Assembly (NCBI GenBank): GCA_963822295.1
Contig: CAWGHD010000002.1
Span: forward strand, 2,604,001 to 2,668,000
Length of the DNA stretch: 64,000 bases
Reading direction: 5' to 3'
Source of the DNA: VRUE01 sp963822295
Lineage (GTDB): Bacteria > Actinomycetota > Thermoleophilia > Solirubrobacterales > 70-9
Part shown: piece by piece, positions 1 to 7,707 of the stretch
Position numbering within the stretch: the first letter of the stretch is position 1
Layout: each line of letters begins with the position of its first letter
Program-made: the position numbers and the translations under genes
Notes under the pieces: model-generated
Databases searched by the model: none
What the model saw: the letters and a program-made list of their open reading frames with translations, nothing else
Told to the model about the DNA's origin: nothing

Positions 1-453
1 TGTCGGCTCGGTGCTGATCGGCGACGCCTCCCAGTTGCCGAGCGCCTGCAGCAAGACCTGCGTCTGTTCTCGCCGCCCGGTGTCGAGCAGCTCCGCGAGC
101 TCGGGGTCGCCGCTGCCTCCCCTGAAGATCTCGACGTACGCGGTGGCGTGTTCCTCCACGTACTCCAGGAAGGCGGCAAGGCTGGCGCCGAGCTGCGCTT
201 CCGGCGGGAGACTCGGGTCGGGCCGCAGAACCTCGAACAGCTGTTTCTGCCCACGCTCCACGGCGGCCAGCAGGAAGGCATTCTTGGTCGGGAAGTAGTG
301 ATACAGGAGGCCTTTGGAGACCCCGGCGGCTTCCGCGATCTCCTCGATCGAGACGTCCTCGTGTGGCCGCTGCCTAAGCAGCTCAACGCCGGCGCTGAGA
401 AGCTGCTCCTGCCGCTCCTCCGTCGTCAGCCGAACTCTCGATTCCCCGCTCAA
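1..453 (-). CDS. TetR/AcrR family transcriptional regulator, C-terminus cut off by the window edge
   Basis: DNA-binding repressor of the TetR type. The N-terminal helix-turn-helix is clear: DVSIEEIAEAAGVSKGLLYH followed by YFPTKNAFLLAAVERGQ. The first 151 residues are present and the ligand-binding C-terminus runs off the left edge. I chose the TTG at 453 because GGGCGG lies just upstream; a GTG at 492 is also in frame but would begin inside the palindromic operator. The palindrome at 492-513 immediately upstream suggests autoregulation and perhaps control of the rightward gene at 656. The ligand cannot be inferred from what is visible. Confidence 0.85.
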   Translation of the reverse strand, partial: MSGESRVRLTTEERQEQLLSAGVELLRQRPHEDVSIEEIAEAAGVSKGLLYHYFPTKNAFLLAAVERGQKQLFEVLRPDPSLPPEAQLGASLAAFLEYVEEHATAYVEIFRGGSGDPELAELLDTGRREQTQVLLQALGNWEASPISTEPT

Positions 454-491
454 AGCCGCCCTGTACTCCCTGTTGATTCGGCCGTATCTCA

Positions 492-513
492 CTATTGACC
501 AGCTGGTCAATAG
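492..513. promoter_or_regulatory. 22-bp perfect palindrome, probable TetR operator
   Basis: Half-site CTATTGACCAG is followed directly by its exact reverse complement. The core TTGACC/GGTCAA resembles operators of several TetR-family repressors. Each strand carries TTGACC, which could also serve as a -35 hexamer. On the minus strand TACGGC lies 18 nt further on; on the plus strand TAGACC lies 17 nt further on. It sits between the TetR gene and the small helix-turn-helix gene, so it could control both. Confidence 0.65.
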
Positions 514-655
514 ATGATAGACCATAAACCCATAAACGTTCATTTGACGGGAGCCGGTCGCACAGGGCAACACCAAGCGGCCGGCAAAAAATGGGTTACA
601 GGGAAAACACCCCGGCGGACTGCAGGGTCGGGACAGCAGAGGAGGTCGAGATCGA

Positions 656-946
656 ATGTTCACCACGACTCCTGACAAAGCAGAGACCCGCGTCAGCGTG
701 TCCGTTTCACCGGTCGGATTGGGTCCCGAGCGGGCGGTGCTCACCCACCTGCTCGATCAGCATCCACGCCGCCTGACGCTCCAGGAACTCTCCCAAGAGG
801 TCCGTGACCGGGTCGATGACCGCGTCGTCGAACGGGCCGTCGGCAACCTCGCCGCCGCCTCCTTTTTGGTCCAGGATGGCGCCGACCTGGTTCCGGCTCC
901 GGCGGTGCTCAGCTTCGATCAAGCTCAACCCCATACCCACTTCTAG
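656..946 (+). CDS. small winged-helix-like protein
   Basis: A 96-residue protein with a strong ribosome binding site (GGAGGT at 641-646, 9 nt before ATG). The middle (about residues 24-65, PERAVLTHLLDQHPRRLTLQ then ELSQEVRDRVDD and ERAVGNLAAASFLV) reads as helix-turn-helix followed by a wing, and ends with a short tail. Similar short proteins with the pattern LTxxEL...AVxxLxxxGL are common in Thermoleophilia and are presumed regulators; this is from memory of the family style. No effector or partner is identifiable. It could be co-regulated with the divergent TetR gene. Confidence 0.6.
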   Translation: MFTTTPDKAETRVSVSVSPVGLGPERAVLTHLLDQHPRRLTLQELSQEVRDRVDDRVVERAVGNLAAASFLVQDGADLVPAPAVLSFDQAQPHTHF

Positions 947-1059
947 GCCTTTCTACTGATCCCGACCGGGACGGCGAAACCCCCTTGCCAAAGCGGTTTT
1001 ACAGGTCGCACACAGCATCGTTCACCATGGAACGGCACTGTTCATCCAGGTACGTCCAC

Positions 1060-1088
1060 TTGCATTTGCTTCGGACAAGTGCCACTAT
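1060..1088 (+). promoter_or_regulatory. candidate promoter for the secreted-protein array
   Basis: TTGCAT (1060-1065), a 17-nt spacer and CACTAT (1083-1088) lie 120 nt before the TTG start at 1208. The match to the sigma-70 consensus is moderate. The rest of the 947-1207 spacer shows no other gene-like feature. Confidence 0.35.
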
Positions 1089-1207
1089 CGTCTCGCTCGC
1101 CAGGGAGGCGGGCTGGGAATGCAGATACCACTAGGGCCTCCAGGGACCCGGCGGGGGCGTTCAGTATCCGACCGGGATGAGCGGGGCACAGGGACAAGGA
1201 GAGAGAG

Positions 1208-3547
1208 TTGAGGGCATCGTCCGCATCGTCCGGCTTCCTGCCAATTCGGGCTCTCGGGATCGCGCTAGCGGCCTGCGCCCTCCTCCTCGTCGGTCCCGCC
1301 GCGTCGGCCCTTGCCGCCACGAGCCATGTGCCGGCCGGGGAATTCCCGATGAAAGACACCGCCGCCGAAACGGAATACGGGACTGGGATTGTCGCCGACA
1401 AATTCACCGGGGACATCTTTGTCCTCGCCGGCAACGGGAGCATCTTCAAATTCAACTCGGCGGGGGTCCCGAGCGCCTTCTCGTCCACCGGCCAAAGCAG
1501 GCTCGTGACCGGCTGCGGCTTCAACTGCCGCACGATCGCCATCGACAACTCCGGAGGCCCGAACCAGGGCGTCCTTTATGTCGGCAATCGGGGGATAGGG
1601 ACCGAACTCGGCGCCAGGGTCTTCCTGCCTAACGGCGTCCCGACGGCCGGCATCAAAAATCGGTCCGACACGAGCAACATCGCGTTCTGCGGCGTCGCGG
1701 TCGACGCCGCCGGGAACGCGTATATCGCACGTCCCGGCGCGCCGACCACCACCTCCCTGGTCGACAGATACCAGCCGTCCAACTGGGCGCTCAACCCCAA
1801 TCACGTGCCGGCAATCACCGGCTCGATGGCCCCGCTGGGGATCAATCTGCCATGCAGGATATCGGTGAACTCCCTCGGCACCATGTACATCCAAACGTTC
1901 GCCGATGTCAACACCGCCTTTCCGGTCGTACGCTTCCTCGCGTCCTCCTTCGGGGCGGCCGGGTTCGGCGAACCCGTCAATGTGCCGTCGGCCTTCGGCA
2001 CGGTGGTGGACCTCTCGAACAACGACGTCTACATCAACTTCGGAGAAGAGATCCGGCGCTACGACGTCAACGGGAACCTGCTGGAGACCTTCGGAAGCGG
2101 CATCCTCACCGGCTCCTACGGCATCGGTGTGAACCCGGCCAACCACACCTTCTACGTGTCGGACCTTTCATCACACAAAGTCTTCGTATTCACAGCGGTA
2201 ACGACCCCGGATGCCACCACCGGCAACGCGCAGACCTCGCAGGAAGGGGCGACGGTCAACGGCTCGGTCGACACCGCCGGTGCCGGCAACGTCACCGACT
2301 GTACCTTCGAATACGGCCTGGAAGCACCGGCCTACGGGACCACGCTCAAATGCACGCCCGACGCCAGCGGCACCCCGTTCTCCGGGCCGACCAGCGTCAG
2401 CGCAAATCTCACGGGACTCAGCAAAGAGACCACCTATCACTATCGCGTCACCGCGACCAACGCCAACGGCAAAACCACAGGGCTCGACAAAACCTTCACG
2501 ACCCACAACGTCGCCGACCTGAGCACCGACGCCGCCACCGACATCACCCAGACGAGCGCGACGCTGAACGGGTCGTTCACCGGCAACGGCGACCCGACCA
2601 CCTTTTACTTCGACTGGGGTCCGACCATCTCGTACGGCAACCAAACCGCGGTGCCTCCGGGCGACCCGTCGCCCTCCAGCACCGGCAGCGTCGAACTCTC
2701 GGCGCCGATCGAAGGCCTCACCGCTTCGGGGCCCACCTCGACCCCCTACCACTTCCGTGTTGTCGCGACGAACAGCGCCGGCACCACGTTCGGGCCCGAC
2801 CGCACCTTCCTGACCAAACCGGCCGATCCACCGACGATCTCGAACGTCGAAAGCCACGACGTCACCTCGACCAGCGCCGGTGTCAGCGGCCTGATAAACC
2901 CGAACGGCTCCGCCTCGGTCTTCCTCGTCGAATACGGGCTGAACCCGGGGAGCTACGAAGCGACGACGCTGACCAGCGCCTCGATAGGCAAAGACGAACT
3001 CGATCATGCCGTGAGCGTGGTACTGGAAGGCCTCCAGCCCGGGGCGACCTATCGCTACCGGCTCGTCGCCATCAACTTCGGTGGGACGTCGTACGGCCCG
3101 GAGCAGACGTTCAACACGACGAACGTGCCGACCGTGACCGAAAGCGTGGCGTCGGGGGTCGGGGAGACGACGGCGACGGTCTCGGCACAGATCATCCCGG
3201 GCTTCAGCCCCACCACGTACCACTTCGAGTACGGCGTCGGCGGCCTCTCGTCAATCACGACCGAGAGTGCGCCGATCGGGTCCGACGGCGTGCATCACGG
3301 CGCGGTCGCAGGCCTGGCCGGCCTTTCCCCCGGAAGCGTCTACAGCTACCGCGTGGTCGCCAAAAACGCGCTCGGGGTGACCCCTGGCCCGACCCAGACC
3401 TTCACAACCCTTGCGAAGCCCAAAGAAAAAGAAGCGGAAAAACCGCCGGTCAAGAAATGCAAGAAAGGCCAGGTTCGCAAGCGCGGCAAATGCGTGAAAC
3501 GAAAGAAGCGGAAGCAGTCGCGCCGAGGGAGTCGCAGCCATGGTTGA
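1208..3547 (+). CDS. secreted NHL/propeller-like protein with four FN3-like repeats
   Basis: A 779-residue exported protein of unknown function. The TTG start is chosen because GGAG lies at 1196-1199, just upstream, and the reading gives a signal peptide (about residues 1-36, ending SALAATS). Residues 40-330 look like NHL/six-bladed propeller repeats (FTGDIFVLAGNGSIFKF; NNDVYINFGEEIRRYDVNG). Four FN3-like modules follow (about 330-740), each with a pattern like TxxxxxxFEYG and YHYRVxATNxxG. The C-terminus is CKKGQVRKRGKCVKRKKRKQ followed by a basic tail. The same Cys-basic tail type ends the genes at 3564 and 10506, which suggests a shared surface-attachment or sorting role (inference). First gene of a five-gene array. 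Confidence 0.8.
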   Translation: MRASSASSGFLPIRALGIALAACALLLVGPAASALAATSHVPAGEFPMKDTAAETEYGTGIVADKFTGDIFVLAGNGSIFKFNSAGVPSAFSSTGQSRLVTGCGFNCRTIAIDNSGGPNQGVLYVGNRGIGTELGARVFLPNGVPTAGIKNRSDTSNIAFCGVAVDAAGNAYIARPGAPTTTSLVDRYQPSNWALNPNHVPAITGSMAPLGINLPCRISVNSLGTMYIQTFADVNTAFPVVRFLASSFGAAGFGEPVNVPSAFGTVVDLSNNDVYINFGEEIRRYDVNGNLLETFGSGILTGSYGIGVNPANHTFYVSDLSSHKVFVFTAVTTPDATTGNAQTSQEGATVNGSVDTAGAGNVTDCTFEYGLEAPAYGTTLKCTPDASGTPFSGPTSVSANLTGLSKETTYHYRVTATNANGKTTGLDKTFTTHNVADLSTDAATDITQTSATLNGSFTGNGDPTTFYFDWGPTISYGNQTAVPPGDPSPSSTGSVELSAPIEGLTASGPTSTPYHFRVVATNSAGTTFGPDRTFLTKPADPPTISNVESHDVTSTSAGVSGLINPNGSASVFLVEYGLNPGSYEATTLTSASIGKDELDHAVSVVLEGLQPGATYRYRLVAINFGGTSYGPEQTFNTTNVPTVTESVASGVGETTATVSAQIIPGFSPTTYHFEYGVGGLSSITTESAPIGSDGVHHGAVAGLAGLSPGSVYSYRVVAKNALGVTPGPTQTFTTLAKPKEKEAEKPPVKKCKKGQVRKRGKCVKRKKRKQSRRGSRSHG

Positions 3548-3563
3548 ACGGAGGAGGCAGATA

Positions 3564-6500
3564 GTGAAGGTCCGCACCCGGATGCCCGCCGCGCGCGTGG
3601 CGCTGGCGATGTCGATCGCGATGCTGCTCCTTCTCGTCGCGGGCAGCTCGCCGGCCGGCGCGGCGCGCTCGCACCCCTTCGGTTACTCGTTCGCGGCCGG
3701 CGCCGGTTGCACGACCCCGAAAGACGTGGCCGTCGACGAAGCGAACGGCTGGGTCTACGTCTACTGCGCCAACACGCATGCCCTCAACGGCGGCGGCACC
3801 GGCATGATCAAACGGTACGACCTCCTCGGGAACCCGGTCAACTTCGAACACAACGAACCGTATGAAAGAAACGACGGCGTCATAATCAACTACGTGAGCG
3901 GCAACACGCTCACCCATGTCCCCGATCCGGGGAACGTGGCCTTTGGCGTCTGCCCATGTTTCTCCGGCGAAGGCGTATTCGGGATAATGTCGATGGACGT
4001 CGACAACTCGTCCTCCGGGCACCCCGGGTTCATCTACGTGACCCCGAACGGCGGTTCCCGCAACCTCGACATCTTCGAACCCAGCGGCCGCTGGGCCGGC
4101 GCGATCCCGACGTCGAGCAACGCGGGCGCCCCTCTGACGGTCGGCGTCGACGATCAGGGCTTCCTCTACTCGGGCACCAACGGCAACAACGGCCGGGGCA
4201 AGATCGAGAAATTCAACCTCGCATACAAAGAGGTCGAACAGATCTTCTTCGACAACACCTGGAACCACGTCCGGCCGGATTCGACCCATGGAGTCTGGGC
4301 CGCGCAGAACGCCGGCGGCATCAACGGGCAGGGGATTTTCCGTTTCGAGGCCGATGCCTTCAACACCAGGCTGAAAACGGACGGCGTCGGCCAGACGGAG
4401 TACGCGATTCCCAGCAAATTCTCCCCCTACGCGCCGGCGCCGCTGTTCCCTGCAACGGGCGGCGCGGACGCGCACAGGTTCGACGTCGACCCCGACAACG
4501 ACGACCTCTATTTGGACAGAGTTACGTCAATCGAAACGTACAGCAAGGGGACGCCGACCGAACAGGCTCACAAGATCCAGCCGTCTTTCGGTGCGGGCCA
4601 GCTGACGGGCTCACGCGGGATCCATGTCACCAAATCCGACCATATCTTCGCGAGCAGAACGACCGGGGGCGGGCAGATCGCGGTGTTCCTGCCCGGCGAA
4701 ATCATCCCGAAAGCCACGACCAACGCGGCCAAACTCACGGACATCGAGCACACCTCCGTCACGGTGACCGGCGTGGTCGACCCGGACGGCGGCAGCCCGA
4801 TCACGAGCTGCAAAGTCGAGTACGGGCTGTCGACTACCTACGGGTCCACGGCGCCCTGCGTCCCGGACCCCAACGCGGCGCCGCCCGGATCCAACTTCTC
4901 CGGCCCCACCGAAGTCAGCGCCGTCATCTCCGGCGGGACCGGGGCTGCGCTCCACTACAGGTTCACCGCGACCAACGCCAGCGGCGAAGGCTGGGGCGTG
5001 AACAGGGCCGCGGCCCCGGCGGCCGTCCTCGACGTGAAAACCGACCCGGCCACGGAAGTAGACATGGACAGCGCCACCTTCCACGGCTCGTTCAACCCCG
5101 ACTCGATCAGCACCACGTACAAATTCCAGTACGGCCTGAACACCGAATATCGCCAGGAAACCCCCGCGCAGGGCCCCGTCTCCGGGGCGTCCAGCCAGCC
5201 CGCGAGCGCGGCGGTCGCGGGCCTGCAGTCGGGGCGCACCTACCACTTCCGCCTGATCGCGATCAACGCCGACGGGGTCACCTTCGGAGAGGACCAGGAA
5301 ATCACCACACCGAGCCCACCCGGGGTCAGCGGCGTTCACGCGACCGAAGTCACGGAAACGAGCGCCGTTCTGAAGGCGACGGTCGACCCGGTCGGATATG
5401 CCACCGAATACCACCTGGAATACGGGACCACCCCCGATTACGGGACCACCGTGCCTGATCCTGACGGGAAATTGCCCGCGACCAATGAACCGCAGAAAAT
5501 CACGGTTCCGATCGCCGGGCTGCAGCCGAACGTCACCCACCACTTCCGGATCGTGGCCTCGAACCAGTGGGGCGACACGGTCGGGGACGACACGACCTTC
5601 GACTTCGCTCCGCCCTCCTGCCCGAACGCCCATGTGCGCCAGCAGACGGGGGCCAACTATCTGCCGGACTGCCGCGCCTACGAGCTCGTCTCGCCGGAAA
5701 ACGCCGGGTCGGCGGTGCTGTTCCCGAGCGACGAGCTGCTCGTCTTCGGCACGGGCTTCGGAGGTGTCGGGGCACAGTACTATTTCGCCAACTGGATTCA
5801 GAACACCGGGCTCGCCACCAGCCCCAGCCGCTTCCAGTTCTACGGTGGTCTCGGCGCCGTTCCCGGGCTCGATCCGCCTAACAGCCTCCTCGACGCCTAC
5901 CTGGCGACGCGCACGTCCACGGGATGGAAAACGACCCTTCCGGGTCTGAAAGGCTCGGAAACGCTGACCGCCGCCCGGCGTCAGTGCTCCCTCGACATGT
6001 CCCTATGCCTGTCCTTTCGGGGGCCGGACCAGACCGGCATCCTCAAAGATCTGCAGGAAAACGCCCCCAATGTCTTCAACGCGAGCGGCAAACGCATCGG
6101 GCAGTGGCCGACCAATGTGAACACGATCCCAGGGGGAGTGCGCTTCTCCGGCGACACGCAGCCCTCTGGCGATTTCTCGCACTTCGCCTTCTCCTCGCGG
6201 AACATCCTCTTCGTCGCCGGGGGTGTGATCGGGCCGCCCGGCTCCGCCTATGACAACGACATCGAGTCGCAGTCGATCGAGATCATCTCGAAGCTCCCCA
6301 GCGGGGCCGACATCCCGCAGGATCCGGCAGGCGGGGGCGGTGCCACGGAGTTCATCACCTTCTCGCCTCGTGGTGTGGCCCGCGACGGATCGCACATCCT
6401 GATGCGGACCAAAGCGGCCGGCGGGGGGCACCACCTTTACGTGCGGGTCAACGGCGCCGTCACCTACGACATCGCCCGGGGGGCCGGCGCCAAAGTCGTC

Positions 6501-7679
6501 GGATCCACCCTGGACGGCACAAAGGTCGTGTACACAACCACCGAGCAGCTGCTGCCGGGGGACACCGATATCGGCAGTGACGTCTACCTGTGGAGCGCGG
6601 CGGGCGACACCCTGACGATCCTCTCGCAGGGCAACGGCGAGGGCGATTCGGACGCCTGCTCGACGAGCTTTACGGCTCAGTGCGGCGCCCTGGCGATGAC
6701 CACAGAACGCGGCACACGCGGCGGGTTCACGTCGCCCTTGCCTGGGGGCACTGCGGAGAACGTCATCATCAACGCGCCCGGAATTGACAGCACGATCGCC
6801 CGGGAGAGCGGCGATGTCCTCTTCTACTCCCCGGAGGACCTCGACCCGGCCGGCGCGGCGGCGCCGAACGAGCGCAATCTCTATCTCACCCGGAACGGGA
6901 GCCCGCAATTCGTGGCGACGCTGGATCCCGGCACGCAGATAAACCGGCTCCAGCTCTCGGACGACGGCAGCCATGCGGCGTTCGTCACGGCGGCCCGCCT
7001 GACCGGCTACGACAACATGGGCTTCAAAGTGATGTACACCTACGACGCGGACACGGGGCTGATCCGCTGCGCCTCCTGTGATCCCACGGGGTCGCCTCCC
7101 ACCGCCAACGTCACCGCCAGCGAGGGCGGTCCGTTCATGTCGGACGACGGGCGGGCCTTCTTTGCCACCCTCGATTCCCTCGTACCCCAGGACACCGACG
7201 CCATCACGTCCGTGTACGAGTTCGTCGACGGCCGGCCACAGCTGATCTCCACGGGCACCAGCAGCCGTGACTTCTCCGGCGCCGGCATCACGACGCTTTT
7301 CTTCGTCCCCCTGCACATCGGGCTCGAGTCGGTCAGCCACGACGGTGTCGACGTGATCTTCTCGACCTACGACGAGCTCGTGCCGCAGGACGAAAACGGC
7401 CAGGCGCTGAAGTTCTACGACGCCAGAAGCGGGGGTGGATTCGACGTCGACGCGGAGCCGGCCCCGTGCGTGGCGGCGGACGAGTGCCATGGCGTCGACA
7501 GCACCCGGCCCGCGACGCGCGAGCTGCCGTCGAACGCGGGGCTCGGAGCCGGCAGCAACTTCACGGCGAAGAAGACGCGCCGTTGCAAGAAGGGCCAAAA
7601 ACGGAGGCAGGGACGCTGCGTGAAACGCGATCGCCAACGACGAGCCAAGAACGCGAGCACTGGAGTGAACCGTGGTTGA
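3564..7679 (+). CDS. very large secreted protein: propeller, FN3-like repeats and PD40-like C-terminal half
   Basis: 1371 residues. The GTG at 3564 is chosen because GGAGGAGG lies 6-8 nt upstream and it leads directly into a signal peptide (VALAMSIAMLLLLVAGSSPA). A longer in-frame ATG at 3540 overlaps the previous stop. Order of parts: N-terminal propeller-like region, three FN3-like modules (about residues 385-690), then a conserved junction CPNAHVRQQTG / DCRAYELVSPENAG. After that comes a long WD40/PD40-like region (for example DGSHILMRTKAAGG, SDDGSHAAFVTAARLTGYDN). Near the end are CVAADECHG and a basic tail with CKKGQKRRQGRCVKR. Closest relative in the window is the gene at 10506. Function unknown; it is probably a surface-exposed structural or adhesive protein. 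Confidence 0.8.
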   Translation: MKVRTRMPAARVALAMSIAMLLLLVAGSSPAGAARSHPFGYSFAAGAGCTTPKDVAVDEANGWVYVYCANTHALNGGGTGMIKRYDLLGNPVNFEHNEPYERNDGVIINYVSGNTLTHVPDPGNVAFGVCPCFSGEGVFGIMSMDVDNSSSGHPGFIYVTPNGGSRNLDIFEPSGRWAGAIPTSSNAGAPLTVGVDDQGFLYSGTNGNNGRGKIEKFNLAYKEVEQIFFDNTWNHVRPDSTHGVWAAQNAGGINGQGIFRFEADAFNTRLKTDGVGQTEYAIPSKFSPYAPAPLFPATGGADAHRFDVDPDNDDLYLDRVTSIETYSKGTPTEQAHKIQPSFGAGQLTGSRGIHVTKSDHIFASRTTGGGQIAVFLPGEIIPKATTNAAKLTDIEHTSVTVTGVVDPDGGSPITSCKVEYGLSTTYGSTAPCVPDPNAAPPGSNFSGPTEVSAVISGGTGAALHYRFTATNASGEGWGVNRAAAPAAVLDVKTDPATEVDMDSATFHGSFNPDSISTTYKFQYGLNTEYRQETPAQGPVSGASSQPASAAVAGLQSGRTYHFRLIAINADGVTFGEDQEITTPSPPGVSGVHATEVTETSAVLKATVDPVGYATEYHLEYGTTPDYGTTVPDPDGKLPATNEPQKITVPIAGLQPNVTHHFRIVASNQWGDTVGDDTTFDFAPPSCPNAHVRQQTGANYLPDCRAYELVSPENAGSAVLFPSDELLVFGTGFGGVGAQYYFANWIQNTGLATSPSRFQFYGGLGAVPGLDPPNSLLDAYLATRTSTGWKTTLPGLKGSETLTAARRQCSLDMSLCLSFRGPDQTGILKDLQENAPNVFNASGKRIGQWPTNVNTIPGGVRFSGDTQPSGDFSHFAFSSRNILFVAGGVIGPPGSAYDNDIESQSIEIISKLPSGADIPQDPAGGGGATEFITFSPRGVARDGSHILMRTKAAGGGHHLYVRVNGAVTYDIARGAGAKVVGSTLDGTKVVYTTTEQLLPGDTDIGSDVYLWSAAGDTLTILSQGNGEGDSDACSTSFTAQCGALAMTTERGTRGGFTSPLPGGTAENVIINAPGIDSTIARESGDVLFYSPEDLDPAGAAAPNERNLYLTRNGSPQFVATLDPGTQINRLQLSDDGSHAAFVTAARLTGYDNMGFKVMYTYDADTGLIRCASCDPTGSPPTANVTASEGGPFMSDDGRAFFATLDSLVPQDTDAITSVYEFVDGRPQLISTGTSSRDFSGAGITTLFFVPLHIGLESVSHDGVDVIFSTYDELVPQDENGQALKFYDARSGGGFDVDAEPAPCVAADECHGVDSTRPATRELPSNAGLGAGSNFTAKKTRRCKKGQKRRQGRCVKRDRQRRAKNASTGVNRG

Positions 7680-7707
7680 GCGAGAGACGAACGAGGAGAT
7701 CGTGAAG

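Noticed and set aside
1265..2146. Long minus-strand reading frame opposite the first secreted protein
   Set aside because: Arg/Gly/Val-rich translation without domain or signal; a mirror of GC-rich codons of the real gene on the plus strand.
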